Counted from the first letter of the stretch, positions 8,384 to 16,291 are shown. The stretch: 22,710 nt of DNA from JAQUGA01 sp038210985 (GCA_038210985.1 JBBQWB010000043.1:1-22710), one strand, 5' to 3'. The notes: a model not told the origin generated them from the sequence alone. Numbers and translations: made by a program.

Positions 8384-10240
8384 ATGTATATTTTAGGAAT
8401 TTCGGCTTTTTATCACGATTCGGCAGCTTGTTTAATTTCGGATGGCGAAATTATTGCCGCTGCTCAAGAAGAACGTTTTACCCGAAAAAAAAACGATGAT
8501 TCCTTTCCCGAAAATTCGATTAAATTCTGTTTGAGTCTTGCACATTTATCTATTGATGATTTAGATGCGGTTGTTTTTTACGACAAGCCTTTTTTGAAAT
8601 TTGAACGAATTTTAGAAACCAACCTTCATTACGTTCCCAAAAGTTTAATTTCCTTTTTAAAAGCTATGCCAGTTTGGCTTGGCAGTAAATTAAATACAAA
8701 AAGCATAATTTTAAACGAGCTAAAAAAAATCGATAGTTTCGATAAAAAAAAGTTGAAAATTCTGTTTAGCGAACATCATTTATCGCATGCCGCTTCGGCT
8801 TTTTATCCCTCTGGATTTAGCAATGCCGCTGTTTTAACTATTGATGGAGTAGGAGAGTGGACAACCACCGGGATTCATCATTCCGTTAACGGAGAAATTA
8901 CTTCTTTAAAGGAAATTCATTTTCCAAATTCATTAGGATTGCTTTATTCGGCTTTTACCTATTTTTTGGGATTTAAAATAAATAGTGGCGAGTATAAACT
9001 TATGGGATTGGCTCCTTATGGCGACCCAAACGCCGAGCAAACCAAAAGTTATATTGATAAAATTAAAACGAATCTTATTTCAATAAAAGAAGATGGTTCG
9101 TTTCAACTAAATGACAAGTATTTTAAATATTCATACAGTTTACGAACGATAAGCGATTCGAAATGGGAAAAACTTTTCGAGATAAAATGTTTAAAACCTG
9201 ACTCTTCACCAACTAAAGCCCATTGCAATTTAGCGTTGGCAATTCAAACGGTAACCGAGGAAATTGTAATTAAATTGGCTCATGAAGCAAAACGAATAAC
9301 CAATTCGGATTATTTATGCCTTTCGGGAGGTGTTGCTCTAAATTGTGTGGCAAACGGAAAATTGTTAAAGGAAAACTTGTTTAAAAAAATATACATTCAG
9401 CCTGCTTCGGGTGATGCTGGTGGTGCTTTAGGCTGTGCATTGGCTGCGTATTATCTACATTTTAAAAAACAATATATTCCTTTTCAGGGGGATGCAATGA
9501 AAGGAACCTATTTGGGTCCTGAATTTTCAAAAAAAGAAATATTAAAATTGCAAAATCAGTTTAAAGCGGTTTTTGAAACATTTGATTCTCATCAAGTTTT
9601 GTGCTCAAAAGTAGCTCAATTAATTCATTCAGGTAATGTGGTGGGATGGTTTCAAGGACGGATGGAATTTGGTCCTCGTGCTCTAGGAAATCGCAGTATT
9701 TTAGCCGATGCTTCGGATGTTGCAATGCAATCAAAGCTTAATTTGAAAATAAAATTTAGGGAAGGATTTCGTCCATTTGCTCCTTCCATTTGCGAAGAAG
9801 ATTTAAATGATATTTTTGAAATATCGCAGAAATCACCTTATATGATTCTTATTGCTTGGCTGAAAAATCAGTACAGAAAATCCTTGCCCGAAAATTATTC
9901 TAAACTTGATCCTATTGAACAATTAACGCATGTTCGTTCCGATTTTCAAGCCATAACTCACATCGATTTTTCGGCTCGTGTGCATAGCGTTTCAATAAAT
10001 ACAAATCCAAAATATTGGGATTTACTTCAAGAAGTTAAGAAAATAACAGGTACATCCATGCTCGTAAATACTAGCTTTAATGTCAGAGGCGAACCAATAG
10101 TTTGCTCTCCCGAGGATGCTTATCGTTGTTTTATGCAAACCGAAATGGATGCTTTAGTAATCGAAAACTATCTGTTTATTAAGACGGAACAAAAAGATAA
10201 TCAACAGTTTAATTGGAAACGAAACTTTAAAAAAGATTAG
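8384..10240 (+). CDS. Carbamoyltransferase, NodU/CmcH/TobZ family
   Basis: 618 residues, full length for the family. The N-terminal Kae1-like domain starts MYILGISAFYHDSAACL. It carries the metal-site motif EHHLSHAASAFYPSGF (H131, H132, H135), DGVGEWTT at ~154, and the nucleotide-binding LSGGVALNCVANGKLL (~312) and PASGDAGGALGCAL. The C-terminal domain has GRMEFGPRALGNRSILAD (~425), FRPFAPSICEED and NTSFNVRGEPIVCSPEDA (~562). Family members move a carbamoyl group from carbamoyl phosphate through a carbamoyl-adenylate to a hydroxyl of a sugar or natural product. The substrate here is unknown. The gene sits 3 nt after the upstream anchor gene and 2 nt before DUF5989. Confidence 0.95.
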   Translation: MYILGISAFYHDSAACLISDGEIIAAAQEERFTRKKNDDSFPENSIKFCLSLAHLSIDDLDAVVFYDKPFLKFERILETNLHYVPKSLISFLKAMPVWLGSKLNTKSIILNELKKIDSFDKKKLKILFSEHHLSHAASAFYPSGFSNAAVLTIDGVGEWTTTGIHHSVNGEITSLKEIHFPNSLGLLYSAFTYFLGFKINSGEYKLMGLAPYGDPNAEQTKSYIDKIKTNLISIKEDGSFQLNDKYFKYSYSLRTISDSKWEKLFEIKCLKPDSSPTKAHCNLALAIQTVTEEIVIKLAHEAKRITNSDYLCLSGGVALNCVANGKLLKENLFKKIYIQPASGDAGGALGCALAAYYLHFKKQYIPFQGDAMKGTYLGPEFSKKEILKLQNQFKAVFETFDSHQVLCSKVAQLIHSGNVVGWFQGRMEFGPRALGNRSILADASDVAMQSKLNLKIKFREGFRPFAPSICEEDLNDIFEISQKSPYMILIAWLKNQYRKSLPENYSKLDPIEQLTHVRSDFQAITHIDFSARVHSVSINTNPKYWDLLQEVKKITGTSMLVNTSFNVRGEPIVCSPEDAYRCFMQTEMDALVIENYLFIKTEQKDNQQFNWKRNFKKD

Positions 10241-10242
10241 AT

Positions 10243-10392
10243 ATGGATTTTTTAAAAGAATATTGGAGATTTTTAATGGAACGTAAAAAATGGTGGCTTA
10301 TTCCTGCAGTAATCGTAATTTTATTATTGACTTTACTGATTCTTTTTGGCACATCAACCACCACAGCTCCATTTGTTTACACATTATTTTAA
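10243..10392 (+). CDS. DUF5989 small membrane protein
   Basis: A 49-codon gene that automated callers may skip. It begins 2 nt after the carbamoyltransferase stop: MDFLKEYWRFLMERKKWWLI, then a hydrophobic helix (PAVIVILLLTLLILF), and ends TAPFVYTLF. The WRFL-ERKKWWL N terminus, single helix and APF-YTLF end are the signature of DUF5989, a family found next to NodU-type carbamoyltransferases and SxtJ-like proteins. It predicts a single-pass inner-membrane peptide, probably an accessory or anchor of the module. No enzymatic residues. Confidence 0.88.
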   Translation: MDFLKEYWRFLMERKKWWLIPAVIVILLLTLLILFGTSTTTAPFVYTLF

Positions 10393-10396
10393 GAAG

Positions 10397-10762
10397 ATGA
10401 ATTTGCAAAAAGTGAAAGATTATTTAGCGGTTTTGTCCTTGTGCAATGGATTATTAATTGCTTTTTTATTGAGCAATCAATATATATTGTTATACATTTC
10501 GTTGGGCATTTCTTTTATTTCCATAATTATTCCAATCACAGCTCATTATTTGGATGTTGCTACAAAGAAAATCCTTAAAGCCATTACAATGGTTTTATTT
10601 ACGATTTTTGCGACAGTTTTCTATTTTATTTTATTAACTCTACTAGGACTTATCAAACGGTTATTTCAAAAATCAAGTCCTTTCGATAATCACGATAAAA
10701 CATCCTTTTACATCGATTCAAACAAAACATATTCATCGGAATCGTTTGAAAAAATGGGATAA
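10397..10762 (+). CDS. SxtJ-family membrane protein
   Basis: 121 residues from ATG 10397, 4 nt after the DUF5989 stop and behind an AAGAAG ribosome-binding-like stretch. A longer in-frame start at 10346 would overlap DUF5989 and is not favoured. Three hydrophobic segments (about 13-26, 28-46, 57-83) and the location right after carbamoyltransferase-DUF5989 fit the SxtJ family (named from the saxitoxin cluster, function unproven). The polar C terminus (KSSPFDNHDKTSFYIDSNK) is probably cytoplasmic. The last codons lie within the terminator hairpin. Confidence 0.8.
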   Translation: MNLQKVKDYLAVLSLCNGLLIAFLLSNQYILLYISLGISFISIIIPITAHYLDVATKKILKAITMVLFTIFATVFYFILLTLLGLIKRLFQKSSPFDNHDKTSFYIDSNKTYSSESFEKMG

Positions 10763-10788
10763 AACTCACTTAGTTTTATCCCATTTTT
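10750..10788. terminator. Bidirectional intrinsic terminator between convergent operons
   Basis: AAAAATGGGATAAAAC (10750-10765) pairs perfectly with GTTTTATCCCATTTTT (10773-10788) over the 7-nt loop TCACTTA. T-tracts lie on both strands. It includes the stop codon of the SxtJ-like gene (10760-10762) and can also serve the minus-strand thioredoxin gene ending at 10909. Confidence 0.85.
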
Positions 10789-10796
10789 ATCACTTA

Positions 10797-10861
10797 CCTT
10801 CATGGTTTGTGGTAAAAAATATATTTTAATTATCTGATTTTCAACACCCCCTTCATGGTTT
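10797..10861. repeat. Direct repeat CCTTCATGGTTT
   Basis: Two identical 12-mers at 10797-10808 and 10850-10861 (53 bp apart) lie in the convergent intergenic region. Small TTACC/GGTAA inverted arms occur beside the first copy (10794-10815) and downstream (10889-10906). Possibly a trace of a lost insertion; no function assignable. Confidence 0.4.
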
Positions 10862-10908
10862 AGAGCAAAGTGTTTAAAAGTCAAGCCCTTACCGTAATTT
10901 GGGTAAAT

Positions 10909-11433
10909 TTATAATTTGAATTTATCCTTAATCATTTTTAAATAGGTAGCTTTATCCATTGCTCCAACCGACATTTCGGGTTCGCCATCAACCGGACAAA
11001 ACATTATTGCAGGAATACCTTGAATTTGAAATTGGCGAGCAAGTTCACCTTCAATATCGGTATCTACTTTAACAAAATGAATTCTTCCTTTATATTCTTT
11101 TGCTAATTCCTCCATTATAGGAGCAATCATTTTGCAGGGTTTACACCAATTTGCGTAAAAATCTATTACCACAGGAATTGGGCTTAAAAGTTTCCAATTT
11201 GGAGTGGTTTTGTAGTTATGTATCGAATTTAAAAAAACATCATTTCCTATTTGCTGAACTTTTCCTTCGTCGGCAGCAGTGAGTTTTGGAACAGCAGTTT
11301 CGGTGTTTGCTTCCACGTTGTTTGAGCTTGCTTCTGTGTTTTCATTTGAAACATCGCTGGTTTTATTTGAATTACATGAACTAAATGCCAAAACTGCACT
11401 CAGAGATAGTAGGGATAAAAATTTAAATTTCAT
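10909..11433 (-). CDS. Thioredoxin-fold lipoprotein
   Basis: 174 residues. A lipoprotein-type signal (MKFKFLSLLSLSAVLAFSSC, Cys20) is followed by a Ser/Asn/Glu-rich linker to about residue 50. The thioredoxin domain has active site WCKPC (in VIDFYANWCKPCKMIAPIM), VKVDTDIEGELARQF and the cis-Pro loop GIPAIMF. It should be an envelope-anchored disulfide reductase or oxidase-type protein; the CKPC centre does not tell which direction. The lipobox -3 residue is Phe, which is unusual. It follows the envelope protein gene (12077-11457) by 23 nt and is probably its operon partner. Confidence 0.9.
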   Translation of the reverse strand: MKFKFLSLLSLSAVLAFSSCNSNKTSDVSNENTEASSNNVEANTETAVPKLTAADEGKVQQIGNDVFLNSIHNYKTTPNWKLLSPIPVVIDFYANWCKPCKMIAPIMEELAKEYKGRIHFVKVDTDIEGELARQFQIQGIPAIMFCPVDGEPEMSVGAMDKATYLKMIKDKFKL

Positions 11434-11456
11434 AAGGATATTTGTTTGTTATGGAT

Positions 11457-12077
11457 TTATCTAAATGGAGAAAAATAATTATTTGGAACGTGATTTACAC
11501 CACTTCCAATGCTTGGATTGAAAGGATATAAGCCTTGATTCCCATTCGAATATTGAAAATCAAACTGAAAAGATGAGTTTTCACTTGCTTTATACACAAT
11601 GTTTAAATTCATTCCACGATTCGATTGATTTTGGTAATTCAAGTTGCCGGATGGAATTGCATTTGGATTAATTTGTTGATATAACGAACCATTTACTTGA
11701 ATTTTATCACTTACTTGATAACTGCCAAATACAAAAACAGTATTATTTATTCTTGGTTGGATTAATAGTGAGGATTTTTCAATATTTGAATTTACAATAC
11801 CAGAATTAAAATTTGAAGTAGAAATACTTGCACCAAATCCGTACGAAAATCGTTTGTCAGAATTTAGTCGAACCATAGGCATAACATACGAACCGTAGTA
11901 TGCATTATTTTTATTTCCCATTACAAATGCACCTGCAGTTAAGCTAAATTGTGTCGGATTTACTTTAACTGTATCGATTGCTTTGGGGCTACTTATCAAA
12001 GGAAACGAAACTTGAGCCATCGTTTGAAATGAAATAGTTAATGCTAATAAAAATAGAGATATAATATATTTCATCAT
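11457..12077 (-). CDS. Secreted envelope protein, probable outer-membrane beta-barrel
   Basis: 206 residues. Signal peptide MMKYIISLFLLALTISFQTMAQ, cleavage likely after the MAQ region. The mature part alternates polar and aromatic/hydrophobic residues (FSLTAGAFVMG, RFSYGFGASIST, NSSFQFDFQYSNGNQG), which is typical of small outer-membrane barrels, but it ends in a Pro/Asn-rich tail (NHVPNNYFSPFR) rather than a barrel strand. I do not recognise the family. Two adjacent ATGs (12077, 12074) are possible; the first is used. A TATCTTTG promoter element lies 12 nt upstream. Confidence 0.75.
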   Translation of the reverse strand: MMKYIISLFLLALTISFQTMAQVSFPLISSPKAIDTVKVNPTQFSLTAGAFVMGNKNNAYYGSYVMPMVRLNSDKRFSYGFGASISTSNFNSGIVNSNIEKSSLLIQPRINNTVFVFGSYQVSDKIQVNGSLYQQINPNAIPSGNLNYQNQSNRGMNLNIVYKASENSSFQFDFQYSNGNQGLYPFNPSIGSGVNHVPNNYFSPFR

Positions 12078-12088
12078 GATTTTTTTTT

Positions 12089-12096
12089 CAAAGATA
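12089..12096 (-). promoter_or_regulatory. -7 promoter element of the minus-strand pair
   Basis: On the minus strand TATCTTTG matches TAnnTTTG and lies 11 nt before the ATG at 12077, the same arrangement as at 7838. No clear -33 TTG was seen. Confidence 0.5.
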
Positions 12097-12272
12097 AGAA
12101 TAATAATGCTTTTTTGTAATTTTTGTTCGAGCGAACTGTAATAATTTACAAAATTTAACTAGTTGAAAATGATATAATGCATACTCTGTTTTATATTTTA
12201 TTTTGATTGTTGGATTTCAATGTTGCAAAAAAAATCATTAATTTTTCTTATTATTGCCTGAAATTAATATTT

Positions 12273-12944
12273 ATGACATCTTCCACACGGAAATACAAAG
12301 ACACCCCCAATCGATTGGTGTATTGGAATTATTCATCACCTGGGAAATATTATATTACGATATGTTCAGACAATAGGCAAAATTTGTTTGGCAGGATTGA
12401 AAACGGTATCATGATTTTATCGGAATTTGGTGAAATTGTGAAATTCGAATTATTGGAAATGTCCAAATACCATAAACGCGTAATATTGGACGAATGGATA
12501 ATTATGCCCGATCACGTTCATTTGTTAATTGAATTGGGCGATTGGAATTATGATAACGGGGTTTCATTGGTTGGGGATAATGATTGTGGCGTTAATCATG
12601 TAGGGAAAATTCATGAATTTTCCCTACATGAATTTTCCCTACATGAATTTTCCCTACATGAATTTTCCCTACGTGAATTTTCCCTACATGAATTTTCCCT
12701 ACATGAATTTTCCCTACGTGACGATCAATTAAAACAATACCGTGCAATGCGCCGTCGAATGATAATTCCAAAAATATTGGGTAAATTTCAAATGTTAACG
12801 TCCAAACAAATCAATATTTTACGAAATACGCCTGGTCAAACCAATTGGCAACACGATTATTATGACCATATAATCCGAAACCCCGAATCATATTTGCGTA
12901 TAAAACAATACATTATTGACAACCCAGAAAAGTATGTTAAATAA
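12273..12944 (+). CDS. IS200-like (Y1/RAYT-type) transposase with internal HEFSL repeats
   Basis: 223 residues from ATG 12273; a longer in-frame start at 12207 adds 22 residues unlike the family. The N terminus (STRKYKDTPNRLVYWNY, YYITICSDNRQNLFG), the WIIMPDHVHLLIELG segment with HUH pair H81/H83, and the C-terminal WQHDYYDHIIRN and YLRIKQYIIDNPEKY place it in the single-strand tyrosine transposase group related to REP-associated transposases. The nucleophilic Tyr cannot be fixed by eye; Y196/Y197 are candidates. Residues 114-148 are seven copies of HEFSL (one REFSL), inserted between the HUH region and the C-terminal helices. There are no flanking element ends or second ORF, so it looks like a solitary, possibly domesticated copy. 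Confidence 0.85.
   Translation: MTSSTRKYKDTPNRLVYWNYSSPGKYYITICSDNRQNLFGRIENGIMILSEFGEIVKFELLEMSKYHKRVILDEWIIMPDHVHLLIELGDWNYDNGVSLVGDNDCGVNHVGKIHEFSLHEFSLHEFSLHEFSLREFSLHEFSLHEFSLRDDQLKQYRAMRRRMIIPKILGKFQMLTSKQINILRNTPGQTNWQHDYYDHIIRNPESYLRIKQYIIDNPEKYVK
12596..12631. repeat. 36-bp perfect palindrome inside the transposase gene
   Basis: The arm TCATGTAGGGAAAATTCA (12596-12613) is the exact reverse complement of 12614-12631. The right arm is the first unit of the 15-bp tandem array, so the left arm can pair with any of the units. Confidence 0.9.
12612..12716 (+). repeat. Seven tandem 15-bp units CATGAATTTTCCCTA
   Basis: Units start at 12612, 12627, 12642, 12657, 12672, 12687 and 12702. All are identical except the fifth, which starts CGTG (His to Arg); the base run after the last unit also begins CGTG. 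The units are in frame (HEFSL), so copy-number changes keep the reading frame. Confidence 0.92.
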
Positions 12945-13010
12945 TTTTCATTGTTAACCAATTGTTGAAAGATTAGAACATATTGCAAACAGATTTTGAG
13001 CAAAAAGAAT

Positions 13011-13018
13011 TATTTTTG
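13011..13018 (+). promoter_or_regulatory. Putative -7 element of the transketolase operon
   Basis: TATTTTTG fits TAnnTTTG 16 nt before ATG 13035. The nearest upstream TTG/TTTG motifs are at 12-nt or 25-nt spacing, so the -33 match is poor. Confidence 0.4.
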
Positions 13019-13034
13019 TCAAAAAAAACAAAAT

Positions 13035-13880
13035 ATGAATAGAATTCAAGAGTTGGAACAAATTGCTTCGCAAGTTCGTAGAGATATAGTTCGTATGGTG
13101 CATGCTGTAAAATCTGGACATCCAGGAGGCTCGTTAGGTTGTGCCGATTATATGACTGCATTATATTTTGAAATTTTAGAGCATGACCCCAAACATTTTG
13201 ATATGGATGGGAAAAATCAAGATATTTTCTTTTTATCCAACGGACATATTTCTCCGCTTTTTTATAGCGTTTTAGCACACAGTGGGTTTTTTCCTGTTTC
13301 GGAATTAGCTACATTCCGAAAATTGGGTACTCGTTTGCAAGGTCATCCAACGCCCGCCGAACATTTGGAAGGAATTAGAATTGCTTCGGGTTCGTTAGGA
13401 CAAGGAGTTTCGGTTGCTATTGGTGCTGCCTTGGCAAAAAAAATGAACAAGGATGATAAATTGGTTTATGTGTTAACTGGCGATGGTGAGTTGCAGGAAG
13501 GACAGATTTGGGAAGCATTAATGTATGCCGCTGCTAAAAAAGTGGATAATTTAATTCTAACCGTTGATTACAATATGAAACAAATTGATGGTCCAACCGA
13601 TGTGGTTTTATCCTTAGGTAATTTAAAAGCTAAATTTGAAGCATTTGGATGGAAAACAATTGAAATGCAAGGGAACAATATGCAAGATGTTATCGAACAA
13701 TTGAAATTTGCGAAAACACATACGGGTAAGGGGATTCCAGTTGCTATTTTAATGCACACCGAAATGGGCTGTGGCGTCGATTTTATGATGGGAACGCATA
13801 AATGGCATGGTTCGGCTCCAAATAACGAACAGTTAGCGGATGCATTATCACAATTGGAAGAAACATTGGGCGATTATTAA
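13035..13880 (+). CDS. Transketolase, N-terminal (thiamine-diphosphate binding) half
   Basis: 281 residues from ATG 13035 (MNRIQELEQIASQVRRDIV). An in-frame ATG at 12996 would add 13 Lys/Asn-rich residues overlapping the putative promoter and is not favoured. Motifs: KSGHPGGSLGCADYMTALYF, LSNGHISPLFYSVLAHSGF, GHPTP, GSLGQGVSVAIGAALA, and the ThDP-Mg motif GDGELQEGQ...DYN. It ends after the Pyr-binding linker (GTHKWHGSAPNNEQ), so it is the first half of a split transketolase and needs the C-half encoded at 15338-16291. Together they would transfer two-carbon units in the non-oxidative pentose phosphate pathway. The partner is separated by a VWA gene. Confidence 0.93.
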   Translation: MNRIQELEQIASQVRRDIVRMVHAVKSGHPGGSLGCADYMTALYFEILEHDPKHFDMDGKNQDIFFLSNGHISPLFYSVLAHSGFFPVSELATFRKLGTRLQGHPTPAEHLEGIRIASGSLGQGVSVAIGAALAKKMNKDDKLVYVLTGDGELQEGQIWEALMYAAAKKVDNLILTVDYNMKQIDGPTDVVLSLGNLKAKFEAFGWKTIEMQGNNMQDVIEQLKFAKTHTGKGIPVAILMHTEMGCGVDFMMGTHKWHGSAPNNEQLADALSQLEETLGDY

Positions 13881-13916
13881 TATGTTTAACATGGTTTTAA
13901 ACCAACTTTAGTTAGA

Positions 13917-15323
13917 ATGATTAAAAGGATTTCGATAATTTTATTTTTTTTGGTTTTTATTTGCTCAAATGCAAATTTAATGGCACAGGTGCAACCAAAA
14001 ACACCTGTATCGCAGGATGAAAAAAGCATTACTCGAATTCTTTTCATTTTCGATGCTTCAAAAAGCATGTTTGGAAGATGGCAAAGCGATGTAAAAATGA
14101 AAATTGCTCAAATGATTCTCATCGAAATGCTGGATAGTTTAGAAACTTATCCCGATTTGCAACTAGGTCTTCGTGTATTTGGACATCAAAAGGATTTTCC
14201 TCCTCAAGATTGCAACGATACCCGTTTAGAAGTGCCTTTATCGTTTAATAGTGTTGCTAAAATAAAACATCGTCTAAAAACGCTTACTCCGAGAGGAACA
14301 ACGCCAATTGCTCTTTCGCTCGAAGCATGTGCCAATGATTTTCCACCTTGCAATAATTGTCGAAATATCGTCATTTTAATTACCGATGGAATTGAAGAGT
14401 GTGGAGGCGATCCTTGTGCTGTTTCATTGGCATTACAAAAAAAAGGAATCATCCTTAAGCCATTTGTAATAGGAGTGGGAGTAGATTTCGATATTTCATT
14501 TAATTGTATGGGGACATATTTTGACGGTTCCACCGAAAAGAAATTTCGGGAAGCATTAAATATTGTCATTTCGTATACTTTAAATAAAACTACCGCTCAA
14601 GTTAATCTTTTGGACGAAAAAAATAAAGCAACAGAAACAAACACCGTTTTTACTTTGTCGGATGGTTTATCTGGAGCTCCATATTATACTTTTGTACATA
14701 CCATGAATAGCAAAGGTTTTCCCGATACATTAATATTAGATCCAATTCCAATTTACAAAGCAACGGTTTATACCCTGCCACAAGTAACATCTGATACAAT
14801 AAGTCTTACTTCTGGAAAACATACAATAATTCCTGCTCATACTCCGCAAGGCAAACTGGTTTTTATTACTCCCGACAAAAATACAAAATACAAAAGTGTT
14901 CCTATCATTGTGCGTAAAGCAGGCGATATGAACACCTTAAACGTGCAATATTTTACCCAAGATGACATTTATTTAACTCAAAAATTTGATGCCGAAGTGC
15001 TTTGTTTGCCACGCATTCATATAAAGGATATTCAAATTAAACAAAGTCAGACTACGAAAGTTGAAATTCCAGAACCAGGTTTTGTAGATTTTAGTATGTC
15101 CGAAATTGGCTCAGGAAGTTTGTTTGTTATTCGTAAAGATGGTAAAATGGAATGGGTTTGTAATTTGAGAGAAAATGAAAAATCTCAAAAATTAATGCTT
15201 CAGCCTGGAAATTACAGGGTAGTTTTTCGTTCAAAATACTCAACAATTTCTACCGATACGAAAATTAAAGATTTTGTAATTGAATCAACCAAAACAATTA
15301 AAATAAATATTTTTCAAGATTAA
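13917..15323 (+). CDS. Secreted VWA-domain protein
   Basis: 468 residues. Signal peptide MIKRISIILFFLVFICSNAN ending near MAQ (24). A von Willebrand A domain spans about 38-225 with an intact metal-ion site: DASKS (D46, S48, S50), PRGTTP (T128/T129) and ITDGIEEC (D157). Clustered Cys residues (CANDFPPCNNC, EECGGDPC) suggest disulfides outside the cytoplasm. The remaining ~240 residues are beta-rich with no family I recognise. It probably binds protein or matrix via Mg2+ in the periplasm or at the outer surface; no T9SS domain. It lies 36 nt after transketolase N-half and 14 nt before the C-half, same strand. Confidence 0.85.
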   Translation: MIKRISIILFFLVFICSNANLMAQVQPKTPVSQDEKSITRILFIFDASKSMFGRWQSDVKMKIAQMILIEMLDSLETYPDLQLGLRVFGHQKDFPPQDCNDTRLEVPLSFNSVAKIKHRLKTLTPRGTTPIALSLEACANDFPPCNNCRNIVILITDGIEECGGDPCAVSLALQKKGIILKPFVIGVGVDFDISFNCMGTYFDGSTEKKFREALNIVISYTLNKTTAQVNLLDEKNKATETNTVFTLSDGLSGAPYYTFVHTMNSKGFPDTLILDPIPIYKATVYTLPQVTSDTISLTSGKHTIIPAHTPQGKLVFITPDKNTKYKSVPIIVRKAGDMNTLNVQYFTQDDIYLTQKFDAEVLCLPRIHIKDIQIKQSQTTKVEIPEPGFVDFSMSEIGSGSLFVIRKDGKMEWVCNLRENEKSQKLMLQPGNYRVVFRSKYSTISTDTKIKDFVIESTKTIKINIFQD

Positions 15324-15337
15324 TAAAATAAAAATAA

Positions 15338-16291
15338 ATGGAAAAGCCAGTTTGTAATGATTTAAAAGATACCCGCTCGGGATTTGGTGAAGGACTTTCT
15401 GAATTAGGTGATAAAAACCCAAATGTGGTGGCTTTGTGTGCCGATTTAATAGGTTCACTAAAAATGGACGCTTTTATAAAAAAGTATCCTGAACGATTTT
15501 TTCAAATTGGTATTGCCGAAGCCAATATGATTGGTATAGCTGCTGGTTTAACAATTGGCGGCAAAATACCTTTTACCGGAACTTTTGCAAATTTTTCAAG
15601 CGGTAGAGTGTATGATCAAATTCGTCAAGTAGTTGCTTATTCCAATAAAAATGTGAAAATTTGTGCTTCGCACGCTGGTATAACACTAGGCGAAGATGGT
15701 GCTACACATCAAATTATGGAAGACATTGGTTTAATGAAAATGTTGCCAAATATGGTGGTGATAAATACATGCGATTTTAACCAAACCAAAGCTGCAACAC
15801 TAGCAATTGCCGATTATGTTGGTCCTGTTTATTTGCGTTTTGGACGTCCAGTTGTTCCAAATTTCACTCCTGCAAATGCTCCGTTCGAAATTGGAAAAGC
15901 AATTTTATTGAAAGAAGGTAAGGATGTTTCCATTTTTGCTACCGGACATATGGTTTGGCATGCACTTGAGGCTACTTATGAATTAGAGCAATTAGGAATT
16001 GATGCCGAAGTAATAAATATTCACACCATTAAACCTTTGGATAAAACAGCAGTCTTAAACTCCGTTGGTAAAACCAAATGTGCTGTGGTTGCCGAAGAAC
16101 ACTTATTTAATGGTGGATTAGGCGATTCAATTGCACAACTTGCTGCACTAAATTATCCTATTCCAATTGAATACGTGGCGGTAGATGATTCTTATGGCGA
16201 AAGTGGCACACCAGCTCAATTAATGGAAAAATATGGACTTACAACCGAAAATATCATCAAATTTGCCAAAAAATCTATCCTTAGAAAGTAA
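15338..16291 (+). CDS. Transketolase, C-terminal half
   Basis: 317 residues. Pyrimidine-binding domain: VVALCADLIGSLK, FFQIGIAEANMIGIAAGL (with the catalytic Glu), FTGTFANFSSGRVYDQIRQ, and LGEDGATHQIMEDIGLM. The C-terminal regulatory domain (VSIFATGHMVWHALEA, INIHTIKPLDKTAV, VVAEEHLFNGGLGDSIAQL) completes a transketolase/DXS-type second half. It complements the protein from 13035-13880 and lacks its own ThDP diphosphate motif, so it is inactive alone. Its last 59 bases overlap the likely start of the sigma factor gene. Confidence 0.93.
   Translation: MEKPVCNDLKDTRSGFGEGLSELGDKNPNVVALCADLIGSLKMDAFIKKYPERFFQIGIAEANMIGIAAGLTIGGKIPFTGTFANFSSGRVYDQIRQVVAYSNKNVKICASHAGITLGEDGATHQIMEDIGLMKMLPNMVVINTCDFNQTKAATLAIADYVGPVYLRFGRPVVPNFTPANAPFEIGKAILLKEGKDVSIFATGHMVWHALEATYELEQLGIDAEVINIHTIKPLDKTAVLNSVGKTKCAVVAEEHLFNGGLGDSIAQLAALNYPIPIEYVAVDDSYGESGTPAQLMEKYGLTTENIIKFAKKSILRK

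Noticed and set aside
10346..10396. Longer start for the SxtJ-like protein
   Set aside because: It would overlap the DUF5989 gene in another frame; the ATG at 10397 with an AAGAAG sequence upstream is preferred.
12125..12136. GTTCG-AG-CGAAC palindrome as an operator
   Set aside because: It is short, single copy, lies between divergent genes without a nearby regulator, and could occur by chance.
12207..12272. N-terminal extension of the transposase from an earlier ATG
   Set aside because: The 22 added residues are AT-driven and unlike family N termini; the STRKYKD start at 12273 fits better.
12612..12716. Possible CRISPR array
   Set aside because: The units are 15 bp with no spacers, lie inside a coding frame and have no cas genes nearby; this is a coding tandem repeat.
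12973..13278. 101-codon minus-strand frame
   Set aside because: It is antisense to the start of the transketolase N-half, which has clear family motifs.
14204..14569. 121-codon minus-strand frame in the VWA gene
   Set aside because: It is antisense to the VWA domain with intact MIDAS residues; no independent support.
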